Positions 1 through 9,624 of a stretch of DNA of 64,000 nucleotides are shown in pieces; position 1 is the stretch's first letter, and each line of letters opens with the position of its first letter. Source of the stretch: Paraburkholderia bonniea (GTDB taxonomy: Bacteria > Pseudomonadota > Gammaproteobacteria > Burkholderiales > Burkholderiaceae); assembly GCF_009455625.1 (NCBI RefSeq), contig NZ_QPEQ01000001.1, positions 1,984,001 through 2,048,000 on the forward strand, given 5' to 3'. The position numbers and the translations under genes are program-made. The notes beneath the pieces are model-generated. The model was not told the DNA's origin, did not search any database, and worked only from the letters and a program-made list of their open reading frames with translations.

Positions 1-153
1 GGTCGGCACCCGAACCCCGGCTTCAGCCAGTTGGCTAATCATTTCGCCCAGCGAAGCATTCTTGCCGCCGACAATCTCGACGTCAGTCATGCGCAGCTGT
101 TCAAACGGCACTACATACGCCTGATCCTTTGCAAGGTTGATTGATTGAGTCAT
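1..153 (-). CDS. ppsA: Phosphoenolpyruvate synthase, N-terminal 51 residues only (gene runs off the window)
   Basis: Reading leftwards from an ATG at 151-153, the first 51 codons are open to the window edge. The protein begins [20 protein letters not shown] and continues with a [15 protein letters not shown] stretch, the conserved start of the PEP synthase/PPDK ATP-grasp nucleotide-binding domain. PEP synthase makes phosphoenolpyruvate from pyruvate and ATP for gluconeogenesis. An AGGGG ribosome-binding site lies just upstream of the ATG. The gene diverges from ppsR, whose product controls this enzyme, and this pairing is common in proteobacteria. The rest of the gene cannot be judged. Confidence 0.9.
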   Translation of the reverse strand, partial: MTQSINLAKDQAYVVPFEQLRMTDVEIVGGKNASLGEMISQLAEAGVRVPT

Positions 154-495
154 ACAAGCCCCTAAGTGAGAAAAAATACGCGGCTGTGCAAGTGGGCTTG
201 AACACGGAATACGCCGAACACGCGACCGTGTCTTGCACAACCTGTTGGAGAAACAATCGTCCTGGATACGCCCCGCGATTTGCCTCCTGACGAATAATCC
301 GGAGAATTAAAAATCGGCTAATTCACCAATAATTATTGGAAAATCCGCAATAAACTGCGCTTAACGGGCAATATTGGCAATAAAAAACCAGCACAATTGC
401 TTATCCAACAGGTTGCCGCTATTCTACCGTGCTGCCATCTGCAAATGTGGCAGTCAGACAAGAATTACGCCTCAAACCCCTTTCTCTTCCCGCTG
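154..495. promoter_or_regulatory. ppsA/ppsR divergent intergenic region with a 14-bp palindrome
   Basis: This 342-bp spacer between divergent ppsA and ppsR is clearly AT-richer than its flanks from about 290 to 400. It holds a perfect 14-bp palindrome, CCAATAATTATTGG, at 326-339. A related ATTGGCAAT string with an AATATT core lies at about 370-382. A shared operator for both genes is an inference. I did not find a confident pair of -35/-10 boxes. Confidence 0.4.
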
Positions 496-1311
496 ATGCC
501 GCCCACCGTATTCATCGTCTCCGACGGAACCGGAATCACTGCCGAAACCTTCGCGCATTCGATTCTTTCCCAGTTCGACCAGAAATTCCGCCTCGTGCGC
601 ATGCCGTTTGTCGATTCGACAGAAAAAGCCTACGCGGCGCTCGAAAAGGTCAATGAGGCGGGCCAGCTCGAAGGCCGCCGCCCTATCGTGTTCACCACAC
701 TGGTCAACAGTGCGTCGAACCAGATCGTCAAAGGCTCAAATGCGCTGGTGCTGGATATGTTCCAAACCTTCGTCGAGCCGCTCGAACAAGAGCTGGAACT
801 CAAATCGAGCCATGCGATAGGCCGCGGGCATCAGAATGCGGACACGGACGAATACAAAAGCCGCATTGAAGCGATCAATTTTTCGCTGGCGCATGACGAC
901 GGCCAGTCGAACCGTAATCTGGCCGATGCCGATGTGATTCTGGTCGGCGTGTCGCGCAGCGGAAAAACGCCAACCAGCCTGTACCTCGCCATGCAGTACG
1001 GCGTAAAAGCCGCCAACTATCCCCTGATTCCTGAAGACTTCGAACGCGGCAAGCTGCCCACGCCACTGATTGCGCATCGGCAAAAAATGTTCGGACTGTC
1101 GATTGATCCGCAACGGCTCTCGGAGATTCGCAATGAAAGGCGTCCGGGCAGCAAATATGCCGCGCTGGAAAACTGCCGTTATGAGATTAACGAAGCGGAA
1201 GCGATGATGCGGCGCGAGGGGGTCAACTGGCTGTCATCGACGCATAAGTCGATTGAAGAAATCGCTACGACGATCCTGCAGGAGATCAAGCTGGAGCGCC
1301 CTGCAAGCTAG
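496..1311 (+). CDS. ppsR: PEP synthase regulatory protein (bifunctional kinase/pyrophosphorylase)
   Basis: The product is a 271-residue DUF299/PSRP-family protein. Members inactivate PEP synthase by ADP-dependent phosphorylation of a threonine and reactivate it by phosphate-dependent pyrophosphorylysis. It opens [20 protein letters not shown], typical of the family, and a P-loop-like GVSRSGKT lies at residues 151-158. The frame is open upstream to 397, but those extra residues look non-coding and the family starts at this methionine, so I place the start at 496. No strong Shine-Dalgarno site is visible. Divergent neighbour ppsA is the expected target. The length matches the usual family length. 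Confidence 0.93.
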   Translation: MPPTVFIVSDGTGITAETFAHSILSQFDQKFRLVRMPFVDSTEKAYAALEKVNEAGQLEGRRPIVFTTLVNSASNQIVKGSNALVLDMFQTFVEPLEQELELKSSHAIGRGHQNADTDEYKSRIEAINFSLAHDDGQSNRNLADADVILVGVSRSGKTPTSLYLAMQYGVKAANYPLIPEDFERGKLPTPLIAHRQKMFGLSIDPQRLSEIRNERRPGSKYAALENCRYEINEAEAMMRREGVNWLSSTHKSIEEIATTILQEIKLERPAS

Positions 1312-1374
1312 GCTCAAGCCCCAAGGATCAAGGATCAACTGCAACTGAGCCAGCTCTGCCCCTGAGCAGATGGC

Positions 1375-2157
1375 TCAGCTAGTGCGCTGCTGGCGGCATT
1401 GCTCAAAAAAACACACGGCGGCGGCGGCAGCCACATTGAGCGACTCCATGCCACCCGGCTGCGGAATGGTCACGCGATGCGTGACCGCCTCCCGCCAGAC
1501 ACCCGATACGCCAGCACCTTCATTACCGAAGATCCACGCGCATGGCACCGACAAATCACAGTCGTACAGTGCCTGTGCGCCATGCGAATCGGTAATCACC
1601 ACCGGCAGCGCCAAACGTTCAATCAACGCGGCTGAGGCGAAATCCTCATGAATAGTCAGCAGAAAATGCGCACCCATCGCTGAGCGCAATACTTTGGATG
1701 ACCAGGCACCTGCGGTCCCCGGTGCACAAAAGACCTGCCCAATGCCAGCCGCTGCTGCGCTCCGCAAAATTGAACCCACGTTGCCCGCGTCCTGCACCCC
1801 ATCCAGAACCACACAGGTTTGACTCACCTGCTGCGGCCATGGTGCAACTGGCTTGCTGATCTCCAGCACCATCCCGATGCCATGCACCACATTCGAAAGC
1901 GAGGTAAATAACGCCTCTGGCAAGGTCACGATCCGGTGCGCGTCAATGCGCGCGACGATGGCCCGCGCTTCGTCGTGGCGCAATGCGTCTTCGGTGATGA
2001 TGCAGGTTTCCGGTTGTCCCGCCGTGTCGAGCCAGGCCTTGGCCAGATGGAGCCCTTCTAGCAGCGCATGTGCGTTGCGGCGCTGCTCGTGCGCTGAACC
2101 AGCCAGCAGTTTCAATCGTTTATAGAGCGGGTTATCCCGCGAGGTGATGGCTTTCAC
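1375..2157 (-). CDS. TrmH/SpoU-family RNA 2'-O-methyltransferase
   Basis: This 260-residue SPOUT-class methyltransferase would transfer methyl from S-adenosylmethionine to a ribose 2'-OH in rRNA or tRNA. The N-terminal ~100 residues form the substrate-binding domain (ITSRDNPLYKRLKLL). The catalytic knot carries motif 1, LDGVQDAGNVGSILRSA, at 118-134, motif 2, IFGNEGAGVS, at 209-218, and motif 3, IPQPGGMESLNVA, at 231-243. These are the cofactor-binding trefoil-knot residues. It is the last gene of the leftward envelope run, 80 bp after rnhB, and converges on ppsR. The exact target nucleotide cannot be read from the sequence; RlmB- or RsmB-like names would be guesses. Confidence 0.88.
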   Translation of the reverse strand: MKAITSRDNPLYKRLKLLAGSAHEQRRNAHALLEGLHLAKAWLDTAGQPETCIITEDALRHDEARAIVARIDAHRIVTLPEALFTSLSNVVHGIGMVLEISKPVAPWPQQVSQTCVVLDGVQDAGNVGSILRSAAAAGIGQVFCAPGTAGAWSSKVLRSAMGAHFLLTIHEDFASAALIERLALPVVITDSHGAQALYDCDLSVPCAWIFGNEGAGVSGVWREAVTHRVTIPQPGGMESLNVAAAAAVCFFEQCRQQRTS

Positions 2158-2237
2158 AGGAACCGGAACCGGAGTAATCAGGCGAGAAAAAAAACGGACG
2201 CTCTGGTATTGAGCATCCTGCGTGCACCGCAGCGTAT

Positions 2238-2942
2238 TCAGGCTTCGTCAGATACGTGGCCGGGAAGCGAGGCGAGCCGGTGTGCCGCGCGCAAATCGCG
2301 TTGTGCGTAAGCTTCGCGTACCGGAGCAAATGAGCGCCGATGGTGCTCACACGGCCCATGCTCGCGCAAAGCCGCCATATGCCGCGCGGTGCCGTAACCC
2401 GCATGAGCATCAAAGCCGTAGAGCGGGAACTGCTGGTGCAACTCGAGTAGCAACCGGTCGCGTGTCACCTTGGCGAGAATCGACGCGGCAGAAATACACG
2501 GCACCAGCGCATCGCCCCCCACCACCGCTTCAGCTCGCACACTCAAAAGCGGGCAGCGATTGCCGTCGATTAGTGCCAGCGTCGGCGTCAGTGATAAGCC
2601 TTCAACGGCACGTTTCATCGCCAGCATGGTGGCGTGCAGGATATTCAGCGTGTCGATTTCTTCAACCGACGCTAAAGCCACGCAATAAGCGAGTGAACGC
2701 TCGATGATGTGTTCGTAGAGCATTTCGCGCTTTTTCGCGCTGAGCGCTTTCGAATCATCGAGACCGGCAATCGGGCGGGCCGGATCGAGAATCACGGCCG
2801 CCGTAACCACCGGGCCCGCGAGCGGGCCGCGGCCGGCTTCATCGACGCCGCAGATAATTGCACCGGGCGCGCCGAAGCTCAAACTCAGCGAGCCCGCCAA
2901 CCCCGTTGCGGCAGATTTGCGCGAAGAACGAGACGCCATCAT
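2238..2942 (-). CDS. rnhB: Ribonuclease HII
   Basis: RNase HII cleaves the RNA strand of RNA-DNA hybrids and removes single ribonucleotides misincorporated in DNA. The 234-residue protein has the signature [16 protein letters not shown] from residue 31, with catalytic D34 and E35. It also has DDSK at 62-65, DGNR with D126, and [10 protein letters not shown] at 154-163. The first ~25 residues are a low-complexity Ser/Ala extension. The start ATG overlaps the lpxB stop codon (ATGA), so translation is probably coupled. An alternative start one codon downstream would change nothing functional. The gene follows lpxB, as in many proteobacteria. Confidence 0.95.
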   Translation of the reverse strand: MMASRSSRKSAATGLAGSLSLSFGAPGAIICGVDEAGRGPLAGPVVTAAVILDPARPIAGLDDSKALSAKKREMLYEHIIERSLAYCVALASVEEIDTLNILHATMLAMKRAVEGLSLTPTLALIDGNRCPLLSVRAEAVVGGDALVPCISAASILAKVTRDRLLLELHQQFPLYGFDAHAGYGTARHMAALREHGPCEHHRRSFAPVREAYAQRDLRAAHRLASLPGHVSDEA

Positions 2943-4111
2943 GAATGGTGCTTGCGCGCGTCAAGCACCTTCACCACCGCGTCAGCGGCACGCTCGGCGG
3001 TGTTCTGCTTAAGCGTGTGATGCATTTGAGTGAAGATTTCGTGCAGCGTGCGGCGATTGGCTTCATCGTGCAGTTGCTTGAGCGTTGCATCCGCCAGCGC
3101 TTCAGGCGTAGCGAAATGCTGCAGGATTTCAGGCACGACAAACCGGCCAGCCAGAATATTCGGCAAACCGACATACGGCAAATAACCCTGGCGCTGCATG
3201 ATTTGCCCAGTCAACCAAGGCACCTTATACGAGATCACCATCGGTTTTTTCAGCAAGGCCGCTTCGAGCGTGACAGTGCCACTCTTGACCAGAATGGCAT
3301 CGGCCGCTGTCATCGCAACCTGCGCCTGCCCATCGGTCAGGGTCAATGCCAGTTGCGGGTGAGCATCAACCAGCGGCTGCAGCAATTCGCGCAATGCGGC
3401 TGTCGCGGCAGGCATGACGAAGCGCACGCCCGGCTCGCGTTGCTGCATTAACACCATCGCCGCAAAAAACGTGGGGCCGATCAGATTGATTTCCGAGCGG
3501 CGGCTGCCCGGCAACACCGCGATCACCGGGCCGCTTTCAGGCAACCCCAATTCGCGGCGGGCACCCAGCATATCGGGTTCGAATGGAATTTCATCCGCCA
3601 ACGGGTGACCCACATAGGTCGAGGCAACCCCCGCCCGCTCAAGCAGCGCGATCTCGAATGGAAACACGCACAGCATGTGATCCACCGCTTTGACAATCTT
3701 CTTGATCCGGCCGCCTCGCCATGCCCAGATCGACGGACACACAAAATGAATGGTCGGGATGCCCGCATCGCGCAATGCGTGTTCAAGACCGAAATTGAAA
3801 TCTGGTGCATCGACACCAATAAACGCATCCGGAGGATCGGCCAGCAACTGGCGTTTAAGCTCGTTGCGAATACGCAAGATGCCAGGAATATGCCGCAGCG
3901 CTTCGACATAGCCGCGCACCGACAGCTTCTCCATTGGCCAGTGCGCATCAAAACCGCTCGCCACCATGCGAGGACCACCAATACCGTCATAGCGAGTGGC
4001 TGCGGGCAGACGGGCCGACAGGCCATCGAGCAATGCAGCCGCGAGCAAGTCACCGGAGGGCTCCCCGGCGACCAGTGCAAGTCGTAACGAACTGGATGAT
4101 GAGAGTGTCAT
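2939..4111 (-). CDS. lpxB: Lipid-A-disaccharide synthase
   Basis: LpxB (GT19) joins UDP-2,3-diacylglucosamine and lipid X to make the tetra-acyl disaccharide of lipid A at the inner membrane. The 390-residue protein has the N-terminal [15 protein letters not shown] motif, then [15 protein letters not shown] and [10 protein letters not shown], all diagnostic of the family. It begins 3 bp after the lpxA stop and ends overlapping rnhB by 4 bp, so it sits inside a tightly packed operon. Length is normal and no key motif is missing. Confidence 0.97.
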   Translation of the reverse strand: MTLSSSSSLRLALVAGEPSGDLLAAALLDGLSARLPAATRYDGIGGPRMVASGFDAHWPMEKLSVRGYVEALRHIPGILRIRNELKRQLLADPPDAFIGVDAPDFNFGLEHALRDAGIPTIHFVCPSIWAWRGGRIKKIVKAVDHMLCVFPFEIALLERAGVASTYVGHPLADEIPFEPDMLGARRELGLPESGPVIAVLPGSRRSEINLIGPTFFAAMVLMQQREPGVRFVMPAATAALRELLQPLVDAHPQLALTLTDGQAQVAMTAADAILVKSGTVTLEAALLKKPMVISYKVPWLTGQIMQRQGYLPYVGLPNILAGRFVVPEILQHFATPEALADATLKQLHDEANRRTLHEIFTQMHHTLKQNTAERAADAVVKVLDARKHHS

Positions 4112-4114
4112 GGG

Positions 4115-4903
4115 CTAGCGGATGATGCCGCGCTGCGAGGCTTCAATAAATGTCAGCAGCGTGGTGACAGGAACATCGCCATCGCCACCAGCTAAAGCGA
4201 GTTCGCGGATCTGTACTTTGGCCTCTTCAAGCGACAGGCTGCTTTTATAGAGCAACCGATAAGCGGCACGCAGCGCGGAGATCGCATCGGGCGAAAAGCC
4301 CCTGCGCCGCAACCCCTCGACATTGATGCCATGCGGCTCTGCTTTGTTTCCCGCCGCAATCACGAACGGCGGCATGTCCTGAACCAGTGCAGAAGCACCG
4401 CCCAGCATCGAATGCGCACCAATCCGCACAAACTGGTGCACGCCAGACATACCGCCAACAATCGCATAATCACCAATCGTCACATGGCCCGCCATCTGCG
4501 CATTGCTTGACAGGATCACGTTGCTGCCGATCTGGCAGTCGTGGCCAACATGCACATACGCCATGATCCAGTTGTCGTCACCAAGCGTGGTGACACCCAT
4601 GTCCTGCGCCGTGCCTGTATGAATCGTCGTGAATTCACGGATGGTATTGCGATGGCCAATCACCAGACGCGTGGGCTCATCCCGGTACTTCATGTCCTGC
4701 GGCCGGCCACCCACCGAAGCGTAATGACCAACCCGGTTGTCTTCGCCAATCGTTGTGCAGCCCTCAATCACGCTATGCGAACCAATTGTGGTGCGCGCGC
4801 CCACCTTCACATGCGCGCCAACGATTGCATACGGCCCAACCTCTACCGTGTCATCGAGCTGCGCACCTGGCTCGATAATTGCCGTTGGATGAATCCTGCT
4901 CAT
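4115..4903 (-). CDS. lpxA: UDP-N-acetylglucosamine O-acyltransferase
   Basis: LpxA performs the first step of lipid A synthesis, transferring a 3-hydroxyacyl group from ACP to UDP-GlcNAc. The 262-residue protein is a left-handed beta-helix of hexapeptide repeats from about residue 4 to 190, followed by a helical C-terminal domain. [13 protein letters not shown] at 117-129 contains H121, which corresponds to the catalytic base (H125 in E. coli), and a GVHQFVRIG motif follows at 154-162. It lies between fabZ and lpxB, the canonical order. Confidence 0.97.
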   Translation of the reverse strand: MSRIHPTAIIEPGAQLDDTVEVGPYAIVGAHVKVGARTTIGSHSVIEGCTTIGEDNRVGHYASVGGRPQDMKYRDEPTRLVIGHRNTIREFTTIHTGTAQDMGVTTLGDDNWIMAYVHVGHDCQIGSNVILSSNAQMAGHVTIGDYAIVGGMSGVHQFVRIGAHSMLGGASALVQDMPPFVIAAGNKAEPHGINVEGLRRRGFSPDAISALRAAYRLLYKSSLSLEEAKVQIRELALAGGDGDVPVTTLLTFIEASQRGIIR

Positions 4904-4963
4904 GGGCCCTCACTTCCGCTTCGGTTTAACTTGCTTGCACTCAACTACGCGTTATTCGCAACC

Positions 4964-5425
4964 TTACTCGCTATCCAGTTGACGCACTGCGCACATCAGA
5001 TCGGCTTCAGCAGCGACCACGCCATCAACTTCAGCGTGCGCCCTGAATTTCCAGATTCCTCGCTTATGCCGCTCGAACGTCGCATTCAGGATCAGCTGAT
5101 CGCCCGGCTCGACAATCCGCTTGAAGCGCGCATTGTCAATGCCAACGAACAGATACAGCGTGTCATTCCGGTCATGCGGCTCTTCTGAAAACGTCAGAAG
5201 CGCTGCGGTTTGCGCCAGCGCTTCGAGAATCAGCACGCCTGGCATGACTGGACGCGAAGGAAAATGCCCTGTGAAGTAAGGCTCATTCACGGACACATTC
5301 TTCAGCGCCTTGATACTTTTGTGAGGCTCAAGCTCCAGCACGCGATCTACCAGCAAGATCGGATAGCGATGAGGCAACAGCGTCAGAATCTTATGAATGT
5401 CGAGATTGATTTTTTCAGTGCTCAT
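4964..5425 (-). CDS. fabZ: 3-hydroxyacyl-[acyl-carrier-protein] dehydratase
   Basis: FabZ dehydrates 3-hydroxyacyl-ACP in fatty acid elongation and competes with LpxA and LpxD for the same substrate pool, which is why it sits inside the lpx operon. The 153-residue hot-dog-fold protein has [14 protein letters not shown] near the N-terminus. The catalytic motif [20 protein letters not shown] begins at 51, with H54 and E68 as the catalytic pair. It is separated from lpxA by 60 bp and from lpxD by 140 bp. Confidence 0.97.
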   Translation of the reverse strand: MSTEKINLDIHKILTLLPHRYPILLVDRVLELEPHKSIKALKNVSVNEPYFTGHFPSRPVMPGVLILEALAQTAALLTFSEEPHDRNDTLYLFVGIDNARFKRIVEPGDQLILNATFERHKRGIWKFRAHAEVDGVVAAEADLMCAVRQLDSE

Positions 5426-5565
5426 GTGTTTCTGCTCACGCCAGAAAGACGCGGTGATAGCTGCGGATGCTAGCTCAGGTGAATGGAAAAACGTGGAACC
5501 GATGATGCGCCGCCCGAAAACCAGCGGCGCACAGGGTGTTGATGATGAACTGATTAAACGCTGCG

Positions 5566-6645
5566 TTACAACTTCGAACCCGTTGAAGCGTCGTGCGCCG
5601 CAGCTTCAAGCGCCTTGATACGGTCGCGCAGCTTGTCCAGGTTGCGCATTAAGGCCGCGCTTTTATTCCAGTCCGTATGATTGACCGCCGGAAAAGCACT
5701 GGTGTAAATGCCAGGCTTCAGCAACGACTTTGAAACTCCTGATTTCGCGGTGACTATCACGTAGTCAGCCAGCTTGACGTGACCGGCAATGCCAACTGCG
5801 CCGCCAATCATGCAGTGCTTTCCAAGCGTCGTGCTGCCAGCGATACCCGCGCACCCCGCTATCACGGTATAAGCGCCAATCCGGCAGTTATGGCCAATCT
5901 GGACAAGGTTATCAATCTTCACGCAGGCTTCGATCACCGTATCGGCCATCGCACCGCGATCAATCGTCGTATTGGCACCGATTTCGACATCTGGACCGAT
6001 CACCACGCCACCAACTTGCGGAATCTTGACCCAGTTGCCAGTACGATCTTCCCCGTTGCCCGTAAAGTCGGGAGCAAAACCAAAGCCGTCTGAACCAATC
6101 ACCGCCCCCGAATGAATAATCGCGCGCTCGCCCAGCGTGCAACCGTGATACACGCTCACGTTCGGATACAGGTGAGAACCCGCCCCAACCCGGCTGCCCC
6201 GGCCAATAAAAACATTGGCATCAAGCCGGACCTGCTCACCGATCACTGCGCCGGCTTCTACCGTCACATTAGGTCCGAGCAGCGCGCTGGCTGCGATCTG
6301 AGCTGTCGGATCAACCGTCGCGCTGGCATGAACGCCCGGCACCATGGGCGGCGCGGCCAGATCCAGAAAGGCCTGGGCGAGCCGTGCAAAGTAAGCGTAA
6401 GGATTAGGCGTAACAATAAAACTGCGCGACGCCCGGGAAGAGACCCCAGCCAGATCAGCCGCACTGATCAGCACAGCACCCGCGCGGGTGGTATCAACCT
6501 GGGGTAAATATTTTGGATTCGCAATGAATGCGATTTGATCGGGCCCTGCCTGATCCAGTGGCGCCAGGCCACGAATGGGGCGGGAGCCATCCCCTGCTAT
6601 TTCACCGCCGAAGCGCGTGACAATCTCTTCAAGCGTCAATGCCAT
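5566..6645 (-). CDS. lpxD: UDP-3-O-(3-hydroxyacyl)glucosamine N-acyltransferase
   Basis: LpxD adds the N-linked 3-hydroxyacyl chain in the third step of lipid A synthesis. The 359-residue protein has an N-terminal uridine-binding domain (1-100, with [17 protein letters not shown]). A long hexapeptide beta-helix follows at 105-310, then a C-terminal helical tail ending in a Lys/Arg/Glu-rich helix. NLVQIGHNC at 246-254 carries the expected catalytic histidine, H252. It starts 20 bp after the skp stop. Confidence 0.97.
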   Translation of the reverse strand: MALTLEEIVTRFGGEIAGDGSRPIRGLAPLDQAGPDQIAFIANPKYLPQVDTTRAGAVLISAADLAGVSSRASRSFIVTPNPYAYFARLAQAFLDLAAPPMVPGVHASATVDPTAQIAASALLGPNVTVEAGAVIGEQVRLDANVFIGRGSRVGAGSHLYPNVSVYHGCTLGERAIIHSGAVIGSDGFGFAPDFTGNGEDRTGNWVKIPQVGGVVIGPDVEIGANTTIDRGAMADTVIEACVKIDNLVQIGHNCRIGAYTVIAGCAGIAGSTTLGKHCMIGGAVGIAGHVKLADYVIVTAKSGVSKSLLKPGIYTSAFPAVNHTDWNKSAALMRNLDKLRDRIKALEAAAHDASTGSKL

Positions 6646-6665
6646 GCGTCTGTGGCTCCTGCTGC

Positions 6666-7193
6666 TCAGTTAGGGTTGGATGCGGCAGCAAGCGCCTTCA
6701 GCACCTGATCAGTAATATCAATGCGCGGGCTCACGTAGACCGCTTCTTGCACGATCAAGTCGTAATGCTGCTGCTCGGCAATCTGCTTGATCACTTTGTT
6801 TGCCCGGTCCAGCACCGCAGCCAGTTCTTCATTCCGGCGCTGGTTCAGGTCTTCGCGGAATTCACGCTGCTTGCGCTGAAAATCAGTATCCATCTGCGAC
6901 AGGTCACGCTGTTTCTGCGCCCGGTCAGCCGCAGCGAGCGAAGCACCGTTCTTGTCGAGCGCGTCCGACATTGACTTCAGCTTTTGCGCCATATCCTGCA
7001 AGTTCTTGTCGCGCTTGGCAAACTCCGCTTCAAGCTTGGTCTGGGCCGCTTTTGCCGCCGTCGACTCACGCAAGATCCGGTCTGAATTGACCGCTGCGAT
7101 TTTGGCTTCTTGCGCCTGCGCCACGCCAGTGACCAAAGTCAGAGCAATGGCCAGCGCGCACGTCATACGATTCGAAAACAAACTGGTTAACAA
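6666..7193 (-). CDS. skp: Periplasmic chaperone Skp/OmpH
   Basis: Skp is a trimeric periplasmic chaperone that holds unfolded outer-membrane proteins for delivery to the BAM complex. The 175-residue product has a Sec signal peptide with predicted cleavage after VAQA at residue 27. A short core strand ([14 protein letters not shown]) follows, then a long charged coiled-coil (about 45-140) and a return strand ([18 protein letters not shown]). It sits directly downstream of bamA, the standard arrangement, and upstream of lpxD. Confidence 0.95.
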   Translation of the reverse strand: MLTSLFSNRMTCALAIALTLVTGVAQAQEAKIAAVNSDRILRESTAAKAAQTKLEAEFAKRDKNLQDMAQKLKSMSDALDKNGASLAAADRAQKQRDLSQMDTDFQRKQREFREDLNQRRNEELAAVLDRANKVIKQIAEQQHYDLIVQEAVYVSPRIDITDQVLKALAAASNPN

Positions 7194-7240
7194 GATGATC
7201 CTCTCGATACTGTAAGGGTTCCAGGCGATCGGCCAGGCAG

Positions 7241-9556
7241 TTAAAACGCCGTTCCAATCTGGAACTGGAATTTCTGGTACTGGTCGCCAGTATGCTTCGT
7301 CAGCGGGAAGCCCAAGCTCAGCTTAAGTGGCCCAATTGGTGAAATCCATGCAAGCCCGACGCCGTAGCCATACCGCAAGCCATTCGCACCGATCGTTGTA
7401 TTGCCGCCTTGCGCTGCATCACCCCAGACGTTACCCGCATCGAGGAAGGTGAAGACCCGCAGGGTCCGGTCATAACCCGTGCCCGGCAGCGGGAACGTAA
7501 GTTCGATATTGCCGACGAGCATTTTTGATCCGCCAATCGGATCGCCGGTAACCAGATCGCGTGGTCCAAGCGAGCTTGGCTCGTAGCCCCGGACCGAACC
7601 AATACCGCCCGCGTAATAATTCTTGAAGATTGGATATGGCTTGTTGCCAATACCCTGGCCATAGCCGCCCTGCAGGTTAAAGCCCAACACGAAGCCACGT
7701 GCAAACGAGTAGTAATACTGCGCCTGGACATCAGCCTTGTAGTACTGGGTGCCACCAATCGGCGTGCCGTATTCGGCATTGGCCTGGGTGAAATAGCCAC
7801 GGCTTGGCACTAGTGCGCTATCCCGTGCATCGCGCGACCAGCCGACCGTCAACGGCACGTTGTTGGAAACACGGCCGTAGCTGTTCACGTAGTTCTGATA
7901 CGCCTGCGGTGTATTGGCATCTGTATCAAGCTGATTTTGCTCCAGCCCGGCACCGAAATACACCGTATCGACTTCTGAAAATGGAATGCCGAATTTCAGG
8001 TCGCCACCAAGCGTCACAATCTTGAAGCTCGAATTAGTCGAGTAATAAAGCGGCTGATAAGTGCGGTAATAAACGTCTGTAATACGTTTGATCCCGTCGA
8101 CCGTGAAATACGGATCGACCTGGGTCACGGTCAGCGTGCGGTATGTCTTGGCCGTGTTGATATTGACGGCGAGGCTGGTGCCCGAGCCGAACACGTTGTC
8201 TTGCGACACCCCTGCGGACAGCACCACTTTATCGGTTGACGAAAAGCCCGCGCCCAGCGTAATGGCACCGGTGGGTTTTTCGGCCACTTTCACATCGACA
8301 TCGACCTGATCCGGCGTGCCTTCGACCGGCGAGGTCGTCACATTCACGTCGGTGAAGTAACCAAGACGGTTAATCCGGTCTTTGGATAATGCAAGACGGT
8401 TTGAATCGAACCATGAGCTTTCAAGCTGACGCATTTCCCGGCGCACAACTTCGTCACGCGTGCGCGTATTGCCGACCACGTTGATGCGGCGCACGTAGAC
8501 GCGGCGGCTTGGATCAACCTGCAATGTCAGATCGACGGTGTGATTTTCCTGGTTGATCTGCGGCAATGCATTGACTGTTGCAAATGCATAACCGTATTCG
8601 CCGAGCTTGTCGACAATCGCCTTGGTCGTCGTCTGGAGTTTTTCAGCGGAGAAACGGTCACCTGGTTTGATCTTGATCAGCTTGCTCAACTCTGCTTCAC
8701 GATCGAGCAGATTGCCCGACAACTGGATGCCTGAAATCTTGTACGGTTCGCCTTCATGCAGCGTCACCGTCAGATACATGTCTTTCTTGTCCGGTGTAAT
8801 CGACACCTGGGTAGATTCAATGCTGAACTCGAGATAGCCACGATTCAGATAGTACGAACGAATATTCTCGAGATCGCCCGCGAGCTTTTCTTTCGCATAC
8901 AAATCATTTTTCGTGTACCAGGAGAACCAGTTCGGCGTAGAAAGCTGCATTTCATCGCGCAGCGTCCCGGTGCTAATTGCGTTGTTGCCGATAAAGTTGA
9001 TCTGGCGAATCTTCGCGCTTGGACCTTCAACCACCGCGAATAACACCGAAACCCGGTTACGGTCGATTGGCGTGATGGTGGTGGTGACCTCAGCTGCGTA
9101 GAAGCCCCGTGTCAGATACTGGCGCTTGAGCTCCTGCTCAGCCTTGTCTACGAGCGCCTTGTCGTAGTAACGGCCTTGCGACAACCCAACCGCGCGCAAC
9201 GATTTGGTCAGGTTATCTTTGTCGAATTCCTTAATGCCAGAAAAATCGATCGTGCCAATGGCCGGACGCTCCAGCACCTGCACGACAACGACGTTACCAA
9301 CCGCTGCGATCTTCACGTCGTTGAAGAACCCCGTGGCATAAAGCGCACGAATGGCTTCAGATGCTTTGTCGTCGGTGAAAGTTTCACCCTGCCTGAGCGG
9401 GAGATAAGCGAATACGGTTCCGGGTTCGACACGCTGCAAACCTTCGATCCGGATGTCTTGCACGACAAAAGGCGCTGTCGCGTGCGCTGCCAACCCATGA
9501 ACGGCGATTGCCGCAGCGATAACTGTTTTAGGAACAAGGCGATGAGGTCTAAACAA
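7241..9556 (-). CDS. bamA: Outer membrane protein assembly factor BamA
   Basis: BamA is the Omp85-family core of the BAM machine that inserts beta-barrel proteins in the outer membrane. The 771-residue protein has a signal peptide (cleavage near residue 27), five POTRA domains (about 30-430, beginning FVVQDIRIEGLQRVEPGTVF) and a C-terminal 16-stranded barrel. It ends FQFQIGTAF, with the terminal aromatic expected of a beta-signal. The barrel carries a VRGYE motif near GGIGSVRGYEPSSLG, the conserved L6 loop region. It is flanked by rseP upstream and skp downstream. Confidence 0.97.
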   Translation of the reverse strand: MFRPHRLVPKTVIAAAIAVHGLAAHATAPFVVQDIRIEGLQRVEPGTVFAYLPLRQGETFTDDKASEAIRALYATGFFNDVKIAAVGNVVVVQVLERPAIGTIDFSGIKEFDKDNLTKSLRAVGLSQGRYYDKALVDKAEQELKRQYLTRGFYAAEVTTTITPIDRNRVSVLFAVVEGPSAKIRQINFIGNNAISTGTLRDEMQLSTPNWFSWYTKNDLYAKEKLAGDLENIRSYYLNRGYLEFSIESTQVSITPDKKDMYLTVTLHEGEPYKISGIQLSGNLLDREAELSKLIKIKPGDRFSAEKLQTTTKAIVDKLGEYGYAFATVNALPQINQENHTVDLTLQVDPSRRVYVRRINVVGNTRTRDEVVRREMRQLESSWFDSNRLALSKDRINRLGYFTDVNVTTSPVEGTPDQVDVDVKVAEKPTGAITLGAGFSSTDKVVLSAGVSQDNVFGSGTSLAVNINTAKTYRTLTVTQVDPYFTVDGIKRITDVYYRTYQPLYYSTNSSFKIVTLGGDLKFGIPFSEVDTVYFGAGLEQNQLDTDANTPQAYQNYVNSYGRVSNNVPLTVGWSRDARDSALVPSRGYFTQANAEYGTPIGGTQYYKADVQAQYYYSFARGFVLGFNLQGGYGQGIGNKPYPIFKNYYAGGIGSVRGYEPSSLGPRDLVTGDPIGGSKMLVGNIELTFPLPGTGYDRTLRVFTFLDAGNVWGDAAQGGNTTIGANGLRYGYGVGLAWISPIGPLKLSLGFPLTKHTGDQYQKFQFQIGTAF

Positions 9557-9624
9557 CGTGCTTCCCCAGTGTATATAGCTGCATCAAATCAGGCGGAACA
9601 CCATCGGTGGTAGCGCCAGACGCA

